Source: JBCLLP01 sp039738635 (lineage in GTDB: Bacteria > Patescibacteriota > Saccharimonadia > CAILAD01 > BJGX01). Taken from it: DNA of 64,000 nucleotides. The stretch spans positions 1 through 64,000 of the forward strand of contig JBCLLN010000002.1 in the NCBI GenBank assembly GCA_039738635.1, in the 5' to 3' direction. Each line of letters opens with the position of its first letter. The first letter of the stretch is position 1. The notes under the pieces were generated by a model, which worked only from the letters and a program-made list of their open reading frames with translations, made no database searches and was not told the origin of the DNA. The position numbers and the translations under genes were made by a program. Shown one piece after another: positions 25,022-33,116 of this stretch.

Positions 25022-25447
25022 TTAGCTCTTCTTACTTTTGGTGTCTTTTTTAACACCATATTTACTTCGGCCTTGTTTGCGATCGCTGACACCACTAGTA
25101 TCTAGGTGTCCTCGTACGATGTGATAGCGAACGCCACCAAGATCCTTAACCCGACCGCCACGAACCAACACTACTGAATGCTCTTGCAGGTTATGACCTT
25201 CCCCAGGAATATATGCTGTCACTTCCATACCATTAGTTAGGCGCACCCTGGCAACCTTACGCAGGGCTGAATTTGGCTTACGAGGTGTCTGGGTATAAAC
25301 CTTAACACAAACTCCACGCTTGAACGGAGAATTATTCTGGGTAACTTGGTTTTTAAGCGCATTAAAGGTTCGCCCTAATGCTGGTGATTTGGTCTTGATG
25401 CTCTTGCGAGAGCGTGGTTTGCGAATTAATTGATTGATTGTAGGCAT
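25022..25447 (-). CDS. rpsL: 30S ribosomal protein S12
   Basis: A 141-residue S12 of the decoding centre. The start is the ATG at 25447 (MPTINQLIRKPR); a longer frame adds five residues upstream without support. Residue 56 in TPRKPNSALRK is Arg where most S12 proteins have Lys (E. coli Lys42), and residue 104 in VKDLGGVRYH is Gly in place of the conserved Pro90; Lys87 is kept. There is no Shine-Dalgarno, and the leader is about 10 nt. Confidence 0.96.
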   Translation of the reverse strand: MPTINQLIRKPRSRKSIKTKSPALGRTFNALKNQVTQNNSPFKRGVCVKVYTQTPRKPNSALRKVARVRLTNGMEVTAYIPGEGHNLQEHSVVLVRGGRVKDLGGVRYHIVRGHLDTSGVSDRKQGRSKYGVKKDTKSKKS

Positions 25448-25463
25448 AATTTGTAACTTCAAT

Positions 25464-25492
25464 ACTCTACCAGATAGAAACTACCCAGTCAA
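25464..25492 (-). promoter_or_regulatory. rpsL promoter overlapping the rpoC stop codon
   Basis: TTGACT (25492-25487) and TAGAGT (25469-25464), 17-bp spacer. The rpoC TGA stop is inside the -35 box, so rpsL-rpsG can be transcribed separately from rpoBC. Confidence 0.6.
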
Positions 25493-28400
25493 GCATTGCC
25501 CCCCTTCGTACCCCTTAGGCCTGTGCCTACAGGTATTAGCCGGCCAATTATGACATTCTCTTTTAATCCTCTCAAGTTGTCAGACTTGCCTCGAATTGCA
25601 GCTCCAATAAGCACCCTAGTTGTCTCCTGGAATGAAGCGGCTGATAGCCAGCTATCAGAACCTGTCGATACTTTAGTAATCGGCATTAATAGCAGCTCAA
25701 AAGTTGCTGGTTTTTTGTTCTTTGAAGATCGTTTTTTATTTTCTACAATTAAAGAAGTCCTAGATACTACATCGCCAGAAATAAACTCAGTGTCTCCGGG
25801 CTCTTCAATTCTAACCCTACTAAACATCTGTCGTATAATCACCTCAATATGCTTGGCGGCAATAGTCTGACCTTGGCTCAAGTAAATAGCCTGGACCTCA
25901 TCTATGACATACCTTTGAACAGCTTCTTCGCCACGAAGTTTGAGCATATCTTGAAGATTGATAGGGCCCTCTGTCAGTCGTTGCCCTATCTCCACTCTAT
26001 CACCACTCTTGACTTCGAGCCCTACGAATTCACCAATAGTATGCTCGCGCAAACCAGCGCCAAGGTGAGTTAATGCTATGCAATCTGTGGATACTTTAAC
26101 CTCGCCACTTCCTCCGGCCTTAATGGTTCGTTTGCCGTCCTTGCTGACTGCTAGTATTTGGCTACGCTCTACCGTATCACCAGATTTAACCTTAACTACC
26201 ATCGCTCCAAGCTTATACTCAGTAACCTTTTGGTCGTCTGGGATGATGATGATGTTCTGTTTGTTACCAGACTTGCGGACCTGTACGGTTCCTTCCATAT
26301 CAGCTAGGATAGCTTGGCCTTTAGGGTTACGAGATTCAAATATTTCCTCCACCCTCGGCAATCCTTGTGTGATATCATCGGTGGCTACTCCGCCTGAGTG
26401 CATAGTACGCATAGTTAGCTGGGTACCGGGCTCACCAATACTTTGGGCTGCGATAATACCTACAGCCTCCCCGTGTTTGATTGGCTTACCAGACCCTAAG
26501 TCTAGGCCATAGCACTTAGCACAAATTCCCCACAGACTTTTACATTTTAGGATAGAGCGTATCTTAACAGACTCAATTTCTAAAGCGTCAATTTGTTTAA
26601 CCTGCTGCTCTAACATCAGTGAATTTTTTTTGACTATGACTTTCTTGGTATTAGGATCAACAATCTGATCCTTGGCATTTCGTCCCATGAGCCAAGCGCT
26701 AATTCCCGCCTCCCCGGCTGCTGTGGCTTCGGCTCTTGTTATTAAATAACCTACCTTGTCTCCGCAGTCTTCCTCGGAAATGACGATATCTTGGCTAACA
26801 TCAACGAGCCTTCGAGTTAAATATCCTGATTCGGCAGTACGCAAGGCTGTATCAGTCAGGCCCTTGCGAGCTCCGTGAGTACTAATAAAGTACTCTAGTA
26901 CCGAAAGTCCATCCTTGTAGTTTGACTTAATTGGTAGCTCAATAGTTCGCCCCGATGGATTAAGCATCAGTCCTAACATGCCGGCCATCTGATTAACCTG
27001 AGCCATAGTGGCACGAGCACCAGAATCGATGTCCATAGTAAGAGTTGAATCACTACTCTTTAGCGTGTCTGCTAGGGACTTCTCAACCTCTTCTCCAACT
27101 TCCTTCCAGACCCTAATAGTTTTTTTGTAGCGCTCATCGTTAGTAATCAAACCCTGATTGTATTGGGCTGCAAAGGCTGTAACTTTATCTGCACCGGCAG
27201 TAATAATACCTGCTCGATTATCTGGAACGACTAAATCGTCCATGCCAATTGATAACCCCGAAATAGTGGCGTATTTGAATCCTAAGTCCTTTACTGCATC
27301 GGCAAGATCCGCGGTAGCATCAACGCCAAAGCTAACAAACACTTCGGCCATTACCTTCTTAAGCATCGACTTAGTCATAGGGTCATTCTGGTAGGCCATA
27401 CCCTCTGGCAATATCTCATTAAATAACAATCTACCTGCTGACGTGTTAATAATTTTTGAATTTATTCTAACCTTAATTGAAGCTCTTAAATCTACAACTC
27501 CTTCTTGATGGGCAATGATAGCAACATTGGAGTTCTCGAAAATCATACCTTCACCCTTAGCTCCTGGCTTAATGAATGTCATAAAATAACAGCCCAGCAC
27601 AATGTCTTTGCTAGGGTTAACTACTGGCTCGCCAGAGGAGGGCTTCAATAGATTGTGGCGGGAGAGCATGATGTCTCTAGCCTCAGCTTGAGCTGCGTCA
27701 CCAAGTGGTACATGAACAGCCATTTGATCTCCGTCAAAATCAGCGTTAAAGGCGTCACAGACCATTGGGTGCAATTGAATAGCCTTGCCCTCTATTAAAA
27801 TTGGCTTAAAAGCTTGGATACCAAGTCTGTGAAGCGTAGGAGCTCTGTTAAGTAAGACATATTTATTAGCTATAACCTCATCAAGTGTATCCCACACTTC
27901 GGACCGAGCGCGCTCAATCATCCTGGAAGCACTCTTAACATTATGAGCATAGCCTAAATCAATTAATCGACCAATCACAAAAGGCTTAAAAAGCTCTAGG
28001 GCCATCATTTTAGGAATACCACACTGATCTAGTTTGAGGTGTGGTCCAATCACAATTACAGATCGTCCCGAATAATCCACACGCTTACCGAGTAGATTTT
28101 GACGGAATCGGCCTTGTTTACCTTTAAGTAAGTCAGTTAGGCTTTTAAGTTTTTTTCTACTACCGGCTGCCGATACGGCTCTATCACGACGAGCATTATT
28201 ATCAATCAAGGCATCAACAGCCTCTTGAAGCATGCGTTTTTCGTTTCGGCAGATTACTTCTGGTGCCTGCAATCTATAAAGCTTCTTAAGTCGGTTATTA
28301 CGGTTAATCACACGACGGTATAGGTCGTTAAGATCGGAGGCGGCAAAACGACCACCGTCGAGCTGCACCATTGGGCGCAAATCTGGTGGAATGACCGGTA

Positions 28401-28608
28401 GCTCGGTAGTAATTAGCCAATCTGGGTGCAAGTCGGCTTGCATCATGCCTTCCACTAATTTGAGTCTTTTGAGGGCTTTTTTCTTTTTCTGACCAATAGT
28501 TGAATTGGATTCTTCCTTAAGGCTCTTGATGAGTTTTTTAAGATCAACTTCTTTTAGAAGTTGCTGGATAGCTTCAGCGCCAATGCCAGCCTTAAAGACA
28601 TGCCCCAA
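25489..28608 (-). CDS. rpoC: RNA polymerase beta' subunit, C-terminal 82 percent (second frame)
   Basis: This 1039-codon frame holds most of beta'. The catalytic Mg-binding motif NADFDGDQMAVH, the bridge-helix and trigger-loop region and a second zinc-binding cluster (CKSLWGICAKCYGLD) are intact. The apparent TTG start at 28608 is not a plausible gene start: the first residues continue the N-terminal part exactly as in normal beta' proteins (RELNQKFG, then HVFKAGIGAEA). The two frames meet at a GGGG run at 28606-28603. Either one extra G is a sequence error, or expression needs +1 frameshifting. Confidence 0.93.
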   Translation of the reverse strand: MGHVFKAGIGAEAIQQLLKEVDLKKLIKSLKEESNSTIGQKKKKALKRLKLVEGMMQADLHPDWLITTELPVIPPDLRPMVQLDGGRFAASDLNDLYRRVINRNNRLKKLYRLQAPEVICRNEKRMLQEAVDALIDNNARRDRAVSAAGSRKKLKSLTDLLKGKQGRFRQNLLGKRVDYSGRSVIVIGPHLKLDQCGIPKMMALELFKPFVIGRLIDLGYAHNVKSASRMIERARSEVWDTLDEVIANKYVLLNRAPTLHRLGIQAFKPILIEGKAIQLHPMVCDAFNADFDGDQMAVHVPLGDAAQAEARDIMLSRHNLLKPSSGEPVVNPSKDIVLGCYFMTFIKPGAKGEGMIFENSNVAIIAHQEGVVDLRASIKVRINSKIINTSAGRLLFNEILPEGMAYQNDPMTKSMLKKVMAEVFVSFGVDATADLADAVKDLGFKYATISGLSIGMDDLVVPDNRAGIITAGADKVTAFAAQYNQGLITNDERYKKTIRVWKEVGEEVEKSLADTLKSSDSTLTMDIDSGARATMAQVNQMAGMLGLMLNPSGRTIELPIKSNYKDGLSVLEYFISTHGARKGLTDTALRTAESGYLTRRLVDVSQDIVISEEDCGDKVGYLITRAEATAAGEAGISAWLMGRNAKDQIVDPNTKKVIVKKNSLMLEQQVKQIDALEIESVKIRSILKCKSLWGICAKCYGLDLGSGKPIKHGEAVGIIAAQSIGEPGTQLTMRTMHSGGVATDDITQGLPRVEEIFESRNPKGQAILADMEGTVQVRKSGNKQNIIIIPDDQKVTEYKLGAMVVKVKSGDTVERSQILAVSKDGKRTIKAGGSGEVKVSTDCIALTHLGAGLREHTIGEFVGLEVKSGDRVEIGQRLTEGPINLQDMLKLRGEEAVQRYVIDEVQAIYLSQGQTIAAKHIEVIIRQMFSRVRIEEPGDTEFISGDVVSRTSLIVENKKRSSKNKKPATFELLLMPITKVSTGSDSWLSAASFQETTRVLIGAAIRGKSDNLRGLKENVIIGRLIPVGTGLRGTKGGNA

Positions 28609-29281
28609 ATTTTTGGTTCAATTCCCGATACTGTCCTTCAGGTAGTAGAGCACTCTTAGTGAGGCTAGAGATGTCTGACTTGGAGGTAGAATAGGTGTTG
28701 TCAAGCTCGGCCAGCTCGTTGATTGCCTCATCGCTAATGACATCATTGCTGATGACCTTAATTTTATGATTGGTAAGTATTGCCTTACGCCTAATCTTGA
28801 ATTCCGACTCAAGCTCTTTAAGGGCTACTACTTTAGCTTTCTCGTCGATACTTATGACAACAAAGTTGGCAAAATACACTACCCTTTCAATATCACGAAC
28901 GCCAATATTTAGAAGCAGGCTAATTGGACTTGGTGTGCCTCTTAAAAACCAAATATGAGTTACTGGCACTGCCAAGGTAATATGCCCCATTCGCTCCCGG
29001 CGAACAATACTGCGAGTTACTAGCACGCCACACTTATCACATACTATGTTTTTATATCTTATACCCTTGTACTTCCCACAATAACACTGCCAATCTTTAG
29101 CGGGCCCAAATATTTTTTCACAGAACAATCCGTCTTTTTCGGGTTTTTGAGTTCTGTAGTTAATGGTCTCTGGCTTGGTTACTTCGCCGTGCGACCAGTC
29201 TAGAATAGTCTCTGGGGATGCTACAGAAAGTCGGATTGCTTCAAAATCCAATATCATTTGTTCGTTTGCGCTAGTGTTCAT
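28592..29281 (-). CDS. rpoC: RNA polymerase beta' subunit, N-terminal part (first frame)
   Basis: A 229-codon frame with the beta' clamp start: PETINYRTQKPEKDGLFCEK and the N-terminal zinc-binding CYCGKYKGIRYKNIVCDKC (about 66-84). It ends RELNQKFGACL then stop, four codons after leaving the family sequence. Together with the downstream frame it gives about 1265 residues, normal for beta'. It follows rpoB with an AAGGA Shine-Dalgarno. The enzyme is essential, so a simple pseudogene is unlikely. Confidence 0.93.
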   Translation of the reverse strand: MNTSANEQMILDFEAIRLSVASPETILDWSHGEVTKPETINYRTQKPEKDGLFCEKIFGPAKDWQCYCGKYKGIRYKNIVCDKCGVLVTRSIVRRERMGHITLAVPVTHIWFLRGTPSPISLLLNIGVRDIERVVYFANFVVISIDEKAKVVALKELESEFKIRRKAILTNHKIKVISNDVISDEAINELAELDNTYSTSKSDISSLTKSALLPEGQYRELNQKFGACL

Positions 29282-29285
29282 CGAT

Positions 29286-32200
29286 TTATCCTTCCTTCTT
29301 TTTAGTTATTTTGTTATCACTACCGGGCAGGGCTTCAAAATCATCTTCGGCTCCATCTGAGGCAAGATTAACAATGGCTTCCCCATCGGCGGCTGCTTCA
29401 CCCTGTAATAAGCCTGCTGTGCCTAAATCATTAGCTTCAATCTCTAGAGATTGCTCAAGCAACTCTTCGGCGTCAATGGTTTGAGAAACCTTGGGCTTTT
29501 CTAGCTCTACATCTAAGCCAAGGCTTTGAAGCTCTTTAACTAATACATTAAATGACTCTGGTATGCGAGGCCCCTTTATCTCATCGCTTTTGATGATGGA
29601 CTCATAGGCTTTACTACGGCCAATCACATCGTCGGACTTAATAGTCAAGATCTCTTGGAGAGTATTGGCTGCGCCATAGGCTTCTAGAGCCCAGACTTCC
29701 ATCTCCCCGAACCGCTGTCCACCCATCTGAGCTTTACCACCTAGTGGCTGTTGAGTGACCATGGCGTATGGCCCGGTTGATCGAGCATGTATCTTATCGT
29801 CAACCATATGTTGGAGCTTTAGCATATACTTATACCCAATGGTTGTAGTCTCGACAAATGGCTCGCCGGTATGTCCGTGATAGAGCTGAATTTTACCATC
29901 TTCTGGGAGTCCGGCTTTTTTAAGCTCAGCTTTGATTTGATCTATTGTAACGCCGTCAAAAACAGGTGATGCTACCTGGTACCCAAGTGCATGGACTGCC
30001 CAACCTAAGTGAGTTTCTAGTATTTGGCCAATATTCATACGGGCACCAACACCAAGGGGATTTAATATAATATCCACCGGCGATCCATCTGCTAGGTAGG
30101 GCATATCTTCGACGGGCAAAATCCTACTAATAACGCCCTTGTTCCCATGCCGTCCAACCATTTTATCTCCAACGGATATCTTGCGCAATTGAGCAACTGC
30201 GACATATATCTGGCAAATAACGCCTGCTGGCAAATCATCGCCTGCTTCGCGAGAGAGTATTTTGACTGCTACTACTTTCCCAACCGTACCATTGGGCAGT
30301 CTAAGGCTAGTATCCTTAACATCCCTGGCCTTTTCACCAAAGATTGCCCTCAGCAAACGCTCTTCGCTAGATAAATCAGTCTCACCTTTTGGAGTAATCT
30401 TACCTACCAAAATATCTCCAGCCTCTACTTCGGCACCAATCCGAACAACTCCTTCGTCGTCGAGGTCCTTGAGGCTATCTTCTGAGACATTAGGGATATC
30501 CTGAGTAACTACTTCTGCTCCTAGCTTAGTATCACGCACATCTACTTGGTGGTTTTCAATATGTATTGATGTATAGCGGTCGTCTTGGAGTAATCTTTGT
30601 GAAATAATTATGGCATCTTCAAAATTCAAACCTTCAAAAGGCATAAAAGCCACTAGAACATTCTGGCCTAAGGCCAATTCGCCATCTTTAGTGCTCATAC
30701 CATCTGCCAGGACATCGCCTTGCTTGACTTTTTGGCCAGACGATACAAGTACTCGCTGATGAATTGATGAGCCCTGATTAGACCTTACAAAATTCATCAG
30801 CTTGTAGGTTTTTTTACCAGCTTTTTTGTACTTTATGACTATCGCTTGAGCATCGGCAGAGATTATTTCGCCATCTTGCTTAGCTAATATAACCTGCCCG
30901 GAGTCTTCGGCTACCCTTCCCTCAACACCAGTACCAACAATAGGAGCCTGGGGGTTAATAAGCGCCACAGCCTGTCGTTGCATATTCGCACCCATCAAGG
31001 CTCGCTTCGCATTATCATGTTCTAAAAATGGAATTAGGGCTGCCGATACACCAACTATCTGATTAGAGCTAATATCCATATATTCTACATTGTTGGTATC
31101 TTCTTCGTCAGCCTCACCACCAACACCTCTTACGGGCACGCGGGACTCAATAAAATAGCCCCTGTCATCAATGCCAGTCTTAGCTTGGGCAATTACGGCT
31201 TTTTCTTCATCAGAGGCGTCCAGATACACAATCTCTGTAGTGGCACGAGCCTTAACGGGAATCTCGGAGATTCCAGCCTTCACGATGGCTTTAATGATAG
31301 TAGCTGAGATTTTTTCTCCAGATTTGACTAAGATTTTGCCATCTGCTGATTTAATGACCTTGCTGGCAATCTCGCCAAGGGCCTTGCTGGTGGTGGTTTT
31401 ATTGATAACCCTAAAGTATGGTGTTTCGATAAACCCGTACTCATTAACCTGAGCATAGGTTGCCAGAGTACTTACCAGGCCGATGTTTGGTCCTTCTGGT
31501 GTTTCTACTGGGCAAATTCGTCCATAGTGAGTTCGGTGGACATCTCTTACCTCAAATCCGGCGCGCTCTCTGCTCAGGCCACCAGGCCCCATAGCATTGA
31601 GTTTGCGTTTATGAACTATTGCCGCCAGTGGATTAATCTGATCCATAAATTGACTCAGTTGGTGGCTTGCAAAGAATTCCTTCACACTAGCAACTATTGG
31701 GCGGACATTAATAAGCTGGCCTGGAGTAATAGTCTCGGGGTCAGCCAAGCTCATACGATCCTTAATAATTCTTTCCATCCTAAGTAAGCCCACCCGGAAG
31801 CGCCCTTGAATTAGTTCGCCGACAATTTTAAGGCGTCTATTGCCAAGGTGGTCAATATCTTCTGATGGCATAGCGCTATTGCTAAGTTTGATAATTTCGG
31901 TAATGATGCCCACCAGGTCTTCGCGCCTCAGCACTCTACCTTCTGGATTATTTTTGACATTAAGCCCAAAACGCTTATTTAGTTTGTAGCGTCCGACTTT
32001 GCTTAAATCATACCGTTTTAAGTCAAAAAACATACTATCAAGTAAGGCCTTGGAGTTTTCAACAGTAGCTAAATCTCCAGGTCTGATGCGTCGGTACACT
32101 TCCATTAGGGCCTCGGCGGTAGTGCTGGTGGGGTCTTTAGTGAGGGTTTCTTCAATAAGCTTAACATCGCCCGTATCGGCATTCTTGAATAGCTCTTTAA

Positions 32201-32795
32201 TCTCCACATCAGTCCCAAACCCAAAAGCGCGCAGTAGGGTAGTCACTGGCAATTTACGCTTACGATCAATTTTGACACTCATTACGCCGTTTTGGGCAGT
32301 TTCAATCTCTAGCCATGCTCCACGGCTAGGTATAATCTTAGCTGAGAAATAATCGGCAGAGCCATCTCTGGTAAAGAATACACCGGGGCTACGAACTAGC
32401 TGGCTCACTACTACTCGCTCTACGCCATTTATAATAAAAGTACCGCGATCAGTCATAATAGGATAATCGCCTAAAAATATTTCTTGGACTTTGATTTCGC
32501 CGGTTTCTTTGGAAAGTAATTCAATATTGACCTTGAGTGTTGCCTCATAGCTCAAGTTCTTTTCCTTGGCTAGCTCTTCGTTAATTTTAGGCTGTTCAAA
32601 CTTATAGCTCTTAAAGCTAAGCTCATATTTTTTGGCTGTAAAGTCCTCTATTGGTGAGATTTCTGCAAACAGTTCTTTAAGTCCTTGTTCAAAGAACCAA
32701 TTGTAGGAATCTAGCTGGATTTTAATTAAATTAGGGAGCTTTAGTGGTGTGTTTTGACTGTTAAGATACTTCCGGGCACTTGCGGATGTTGCCAT
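29286..32795 (-). CDS. rpoB: RNA polymerase beta subunit
   Basis: A 1169-residue beta subunit. Recognisable parts are NTPLKLPNLIKIQLDSYNWF at the N-terminus, the rifampicin-region sequence around SQFMDQINPLAAIVHKRKLN (about 380-400), GRICPVETPEGPNIGLVSTL and the C-terminal GGKAQMGGQRFGEMEVWALE. The 65-residue acidic C-terminal tail after the conserved end is an extension. It starts rpoB-rpoC from the promoter at 32934-32962, with a structured leader of about 130 nt. Confidence 0.97.
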   Translation of the reverse strand: MATSASARKYLNSQNTPLKLPNLIKIQLDSYNWFFEQGLKELFAEISPIEDFTAKKYELSFKSYKFEQPKINEELAKEKNLSYEATLKVNIELLSKETGEIKVQEIFLGDYPIMTDRGTFIINGVERVVVSQLVRSPGVFFTRDGSADYFSAKIIPSRGAWLEIETAQNGVMSVKIDRKRKLPVTTLLRAFGFGTDVEIKELFKNADTGDVKLIEETLTKDPTSTTAEALMEVYRRIRPGDLATVENSKALLDSMFFDLKRYDLSKVGRYKLNKRFGLNVKNNPEGRVLRREDLVGIITEIIKLSNSAMPSEDIDHLGNRRLKIVGELIQGRFRVGLLRMERIIKDRMSLADPETITPGQLINVRPIVASVKEFFASHQLSQFMDQINPLAAIVHKRKLNAMGPGGLSRERAGFEVRDVHRTHYGRICPVETPEGPNIGLVSTLATYAQVNEYGFIETPYFRVINKTTTSKALGEIASKVIKSADGKILVKSGEKISATIIKAIVKAGISEIPVKARATTEIVYLDASDEEKAVIAQAKTGIDDRGYFIESRVPVRGVGGEADEEDTNNVEYMDISSNQIVGVSAALIPFLEHDNAKRALMGANMQRQAVALINPQAPIVGTGVEGRVAEDSGQVILAKQDGEIISADAQAIVIKYKKAGKKTYKLMNFVRSNQGSSIHQRVLVSSGQKVKQGDVLADGMSTKDGELALGQNVLVAFMPFEGLNFEDAIIISQRLLQDDRYTSIHIENHQVDVRDTKLGAEVVTQDIPNVSEDSLKDLDDEGVVRIGAEVEAGDILVGKITPKGETDLSSEERLLRAIFGEKARDVKDTSLRLPNGTVGKVVAVKILSREAGDDLPAGVICQIYVAVAQLRKISVGDKMVGRHGNKGVISRILPVEDMPYLADGSPVDIILNPLGVGARMNIGQILETHLGWAVHALGYQVASPVFDGVTIDQIKAELKKAGLPEDGKIQLYHGHTGEPFVETTTIGYKYMLKLQHMVDDKIHARSTGPYAMVTQQPLGGKAQMGGQRFGEMEVWALEAYGAANTLQEILTIKSDDVIGRSKAYESIIKSDEIKGPRIPESFNVLVKELQSLGLDVELEKPKVSQTIDAEELLEQSLEIEANDLGTAGLLQGEAAADGEAIVNLASDGAEDDFEALPGSDNKITKKKEG

Positions 32796-32927
32796 AAATT
32801 TTGAGTTTCTCCTCTTGCATTGCTTAATTATTAATAAGATGAAGAAGAGGGGTTTCTAAAACTGTTAAAAAACCGGCACATTCCAGATTAGTGGAATAAT
32901 TCCAGTGGTAGTTTAATCGTCCTCTAT
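32796..32927 (-). promoter_or_regulatory. rpoB leader with alternative hairpins
   Basis: Three half-sites, ATTCCA (32880-32885), TGGAAT (32892-32897) and ATTCCA (32899-32904), let the middle one pair with either neighbour. Nearer the gene, CCTCTT and AAGAGG (32811-32850), with CTTA/TAAG inside, would mask the only good Shine-Dalgarno (AGGAG at 32809-32813). Confidence 0.4.
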
Positions 32928-32933
32928 GACATT

Positions 32934-32962
32934 ATATTATGCTATTTTCATACTCTAGTCAA
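32934..32962 (-). promoter_or_regulatory. rpoBC promoter
   Basis: TTGACT (32962-32957) and TAATAT (32939-32934), 17-bp spacer. Confidence 0.7.
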
Positions 32963-33116
32963 TAGTTTTATAAGGCAATTGTCTCCTAACTACAAGTAGT
33001 TTCTTATCGGCATACTAGAGCTACAGGAACACAAATTCTTAGCTAAGACAGCTCAGGCACTGTGAGTAGCATCTATAAAGGATTGCATTTTATATTACTT
33101 ATGGTAGCATTACATT

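Noticed and set aside
28592..28608. Natural rpoC1/rpoC2-type split as in cyanobacteria
   Set aside because: The break is at about residue 226 inside a continuous conserved segment, not at the cyanobacterial split point, and the second part has only a TTG with no Shine-Dalgarno.
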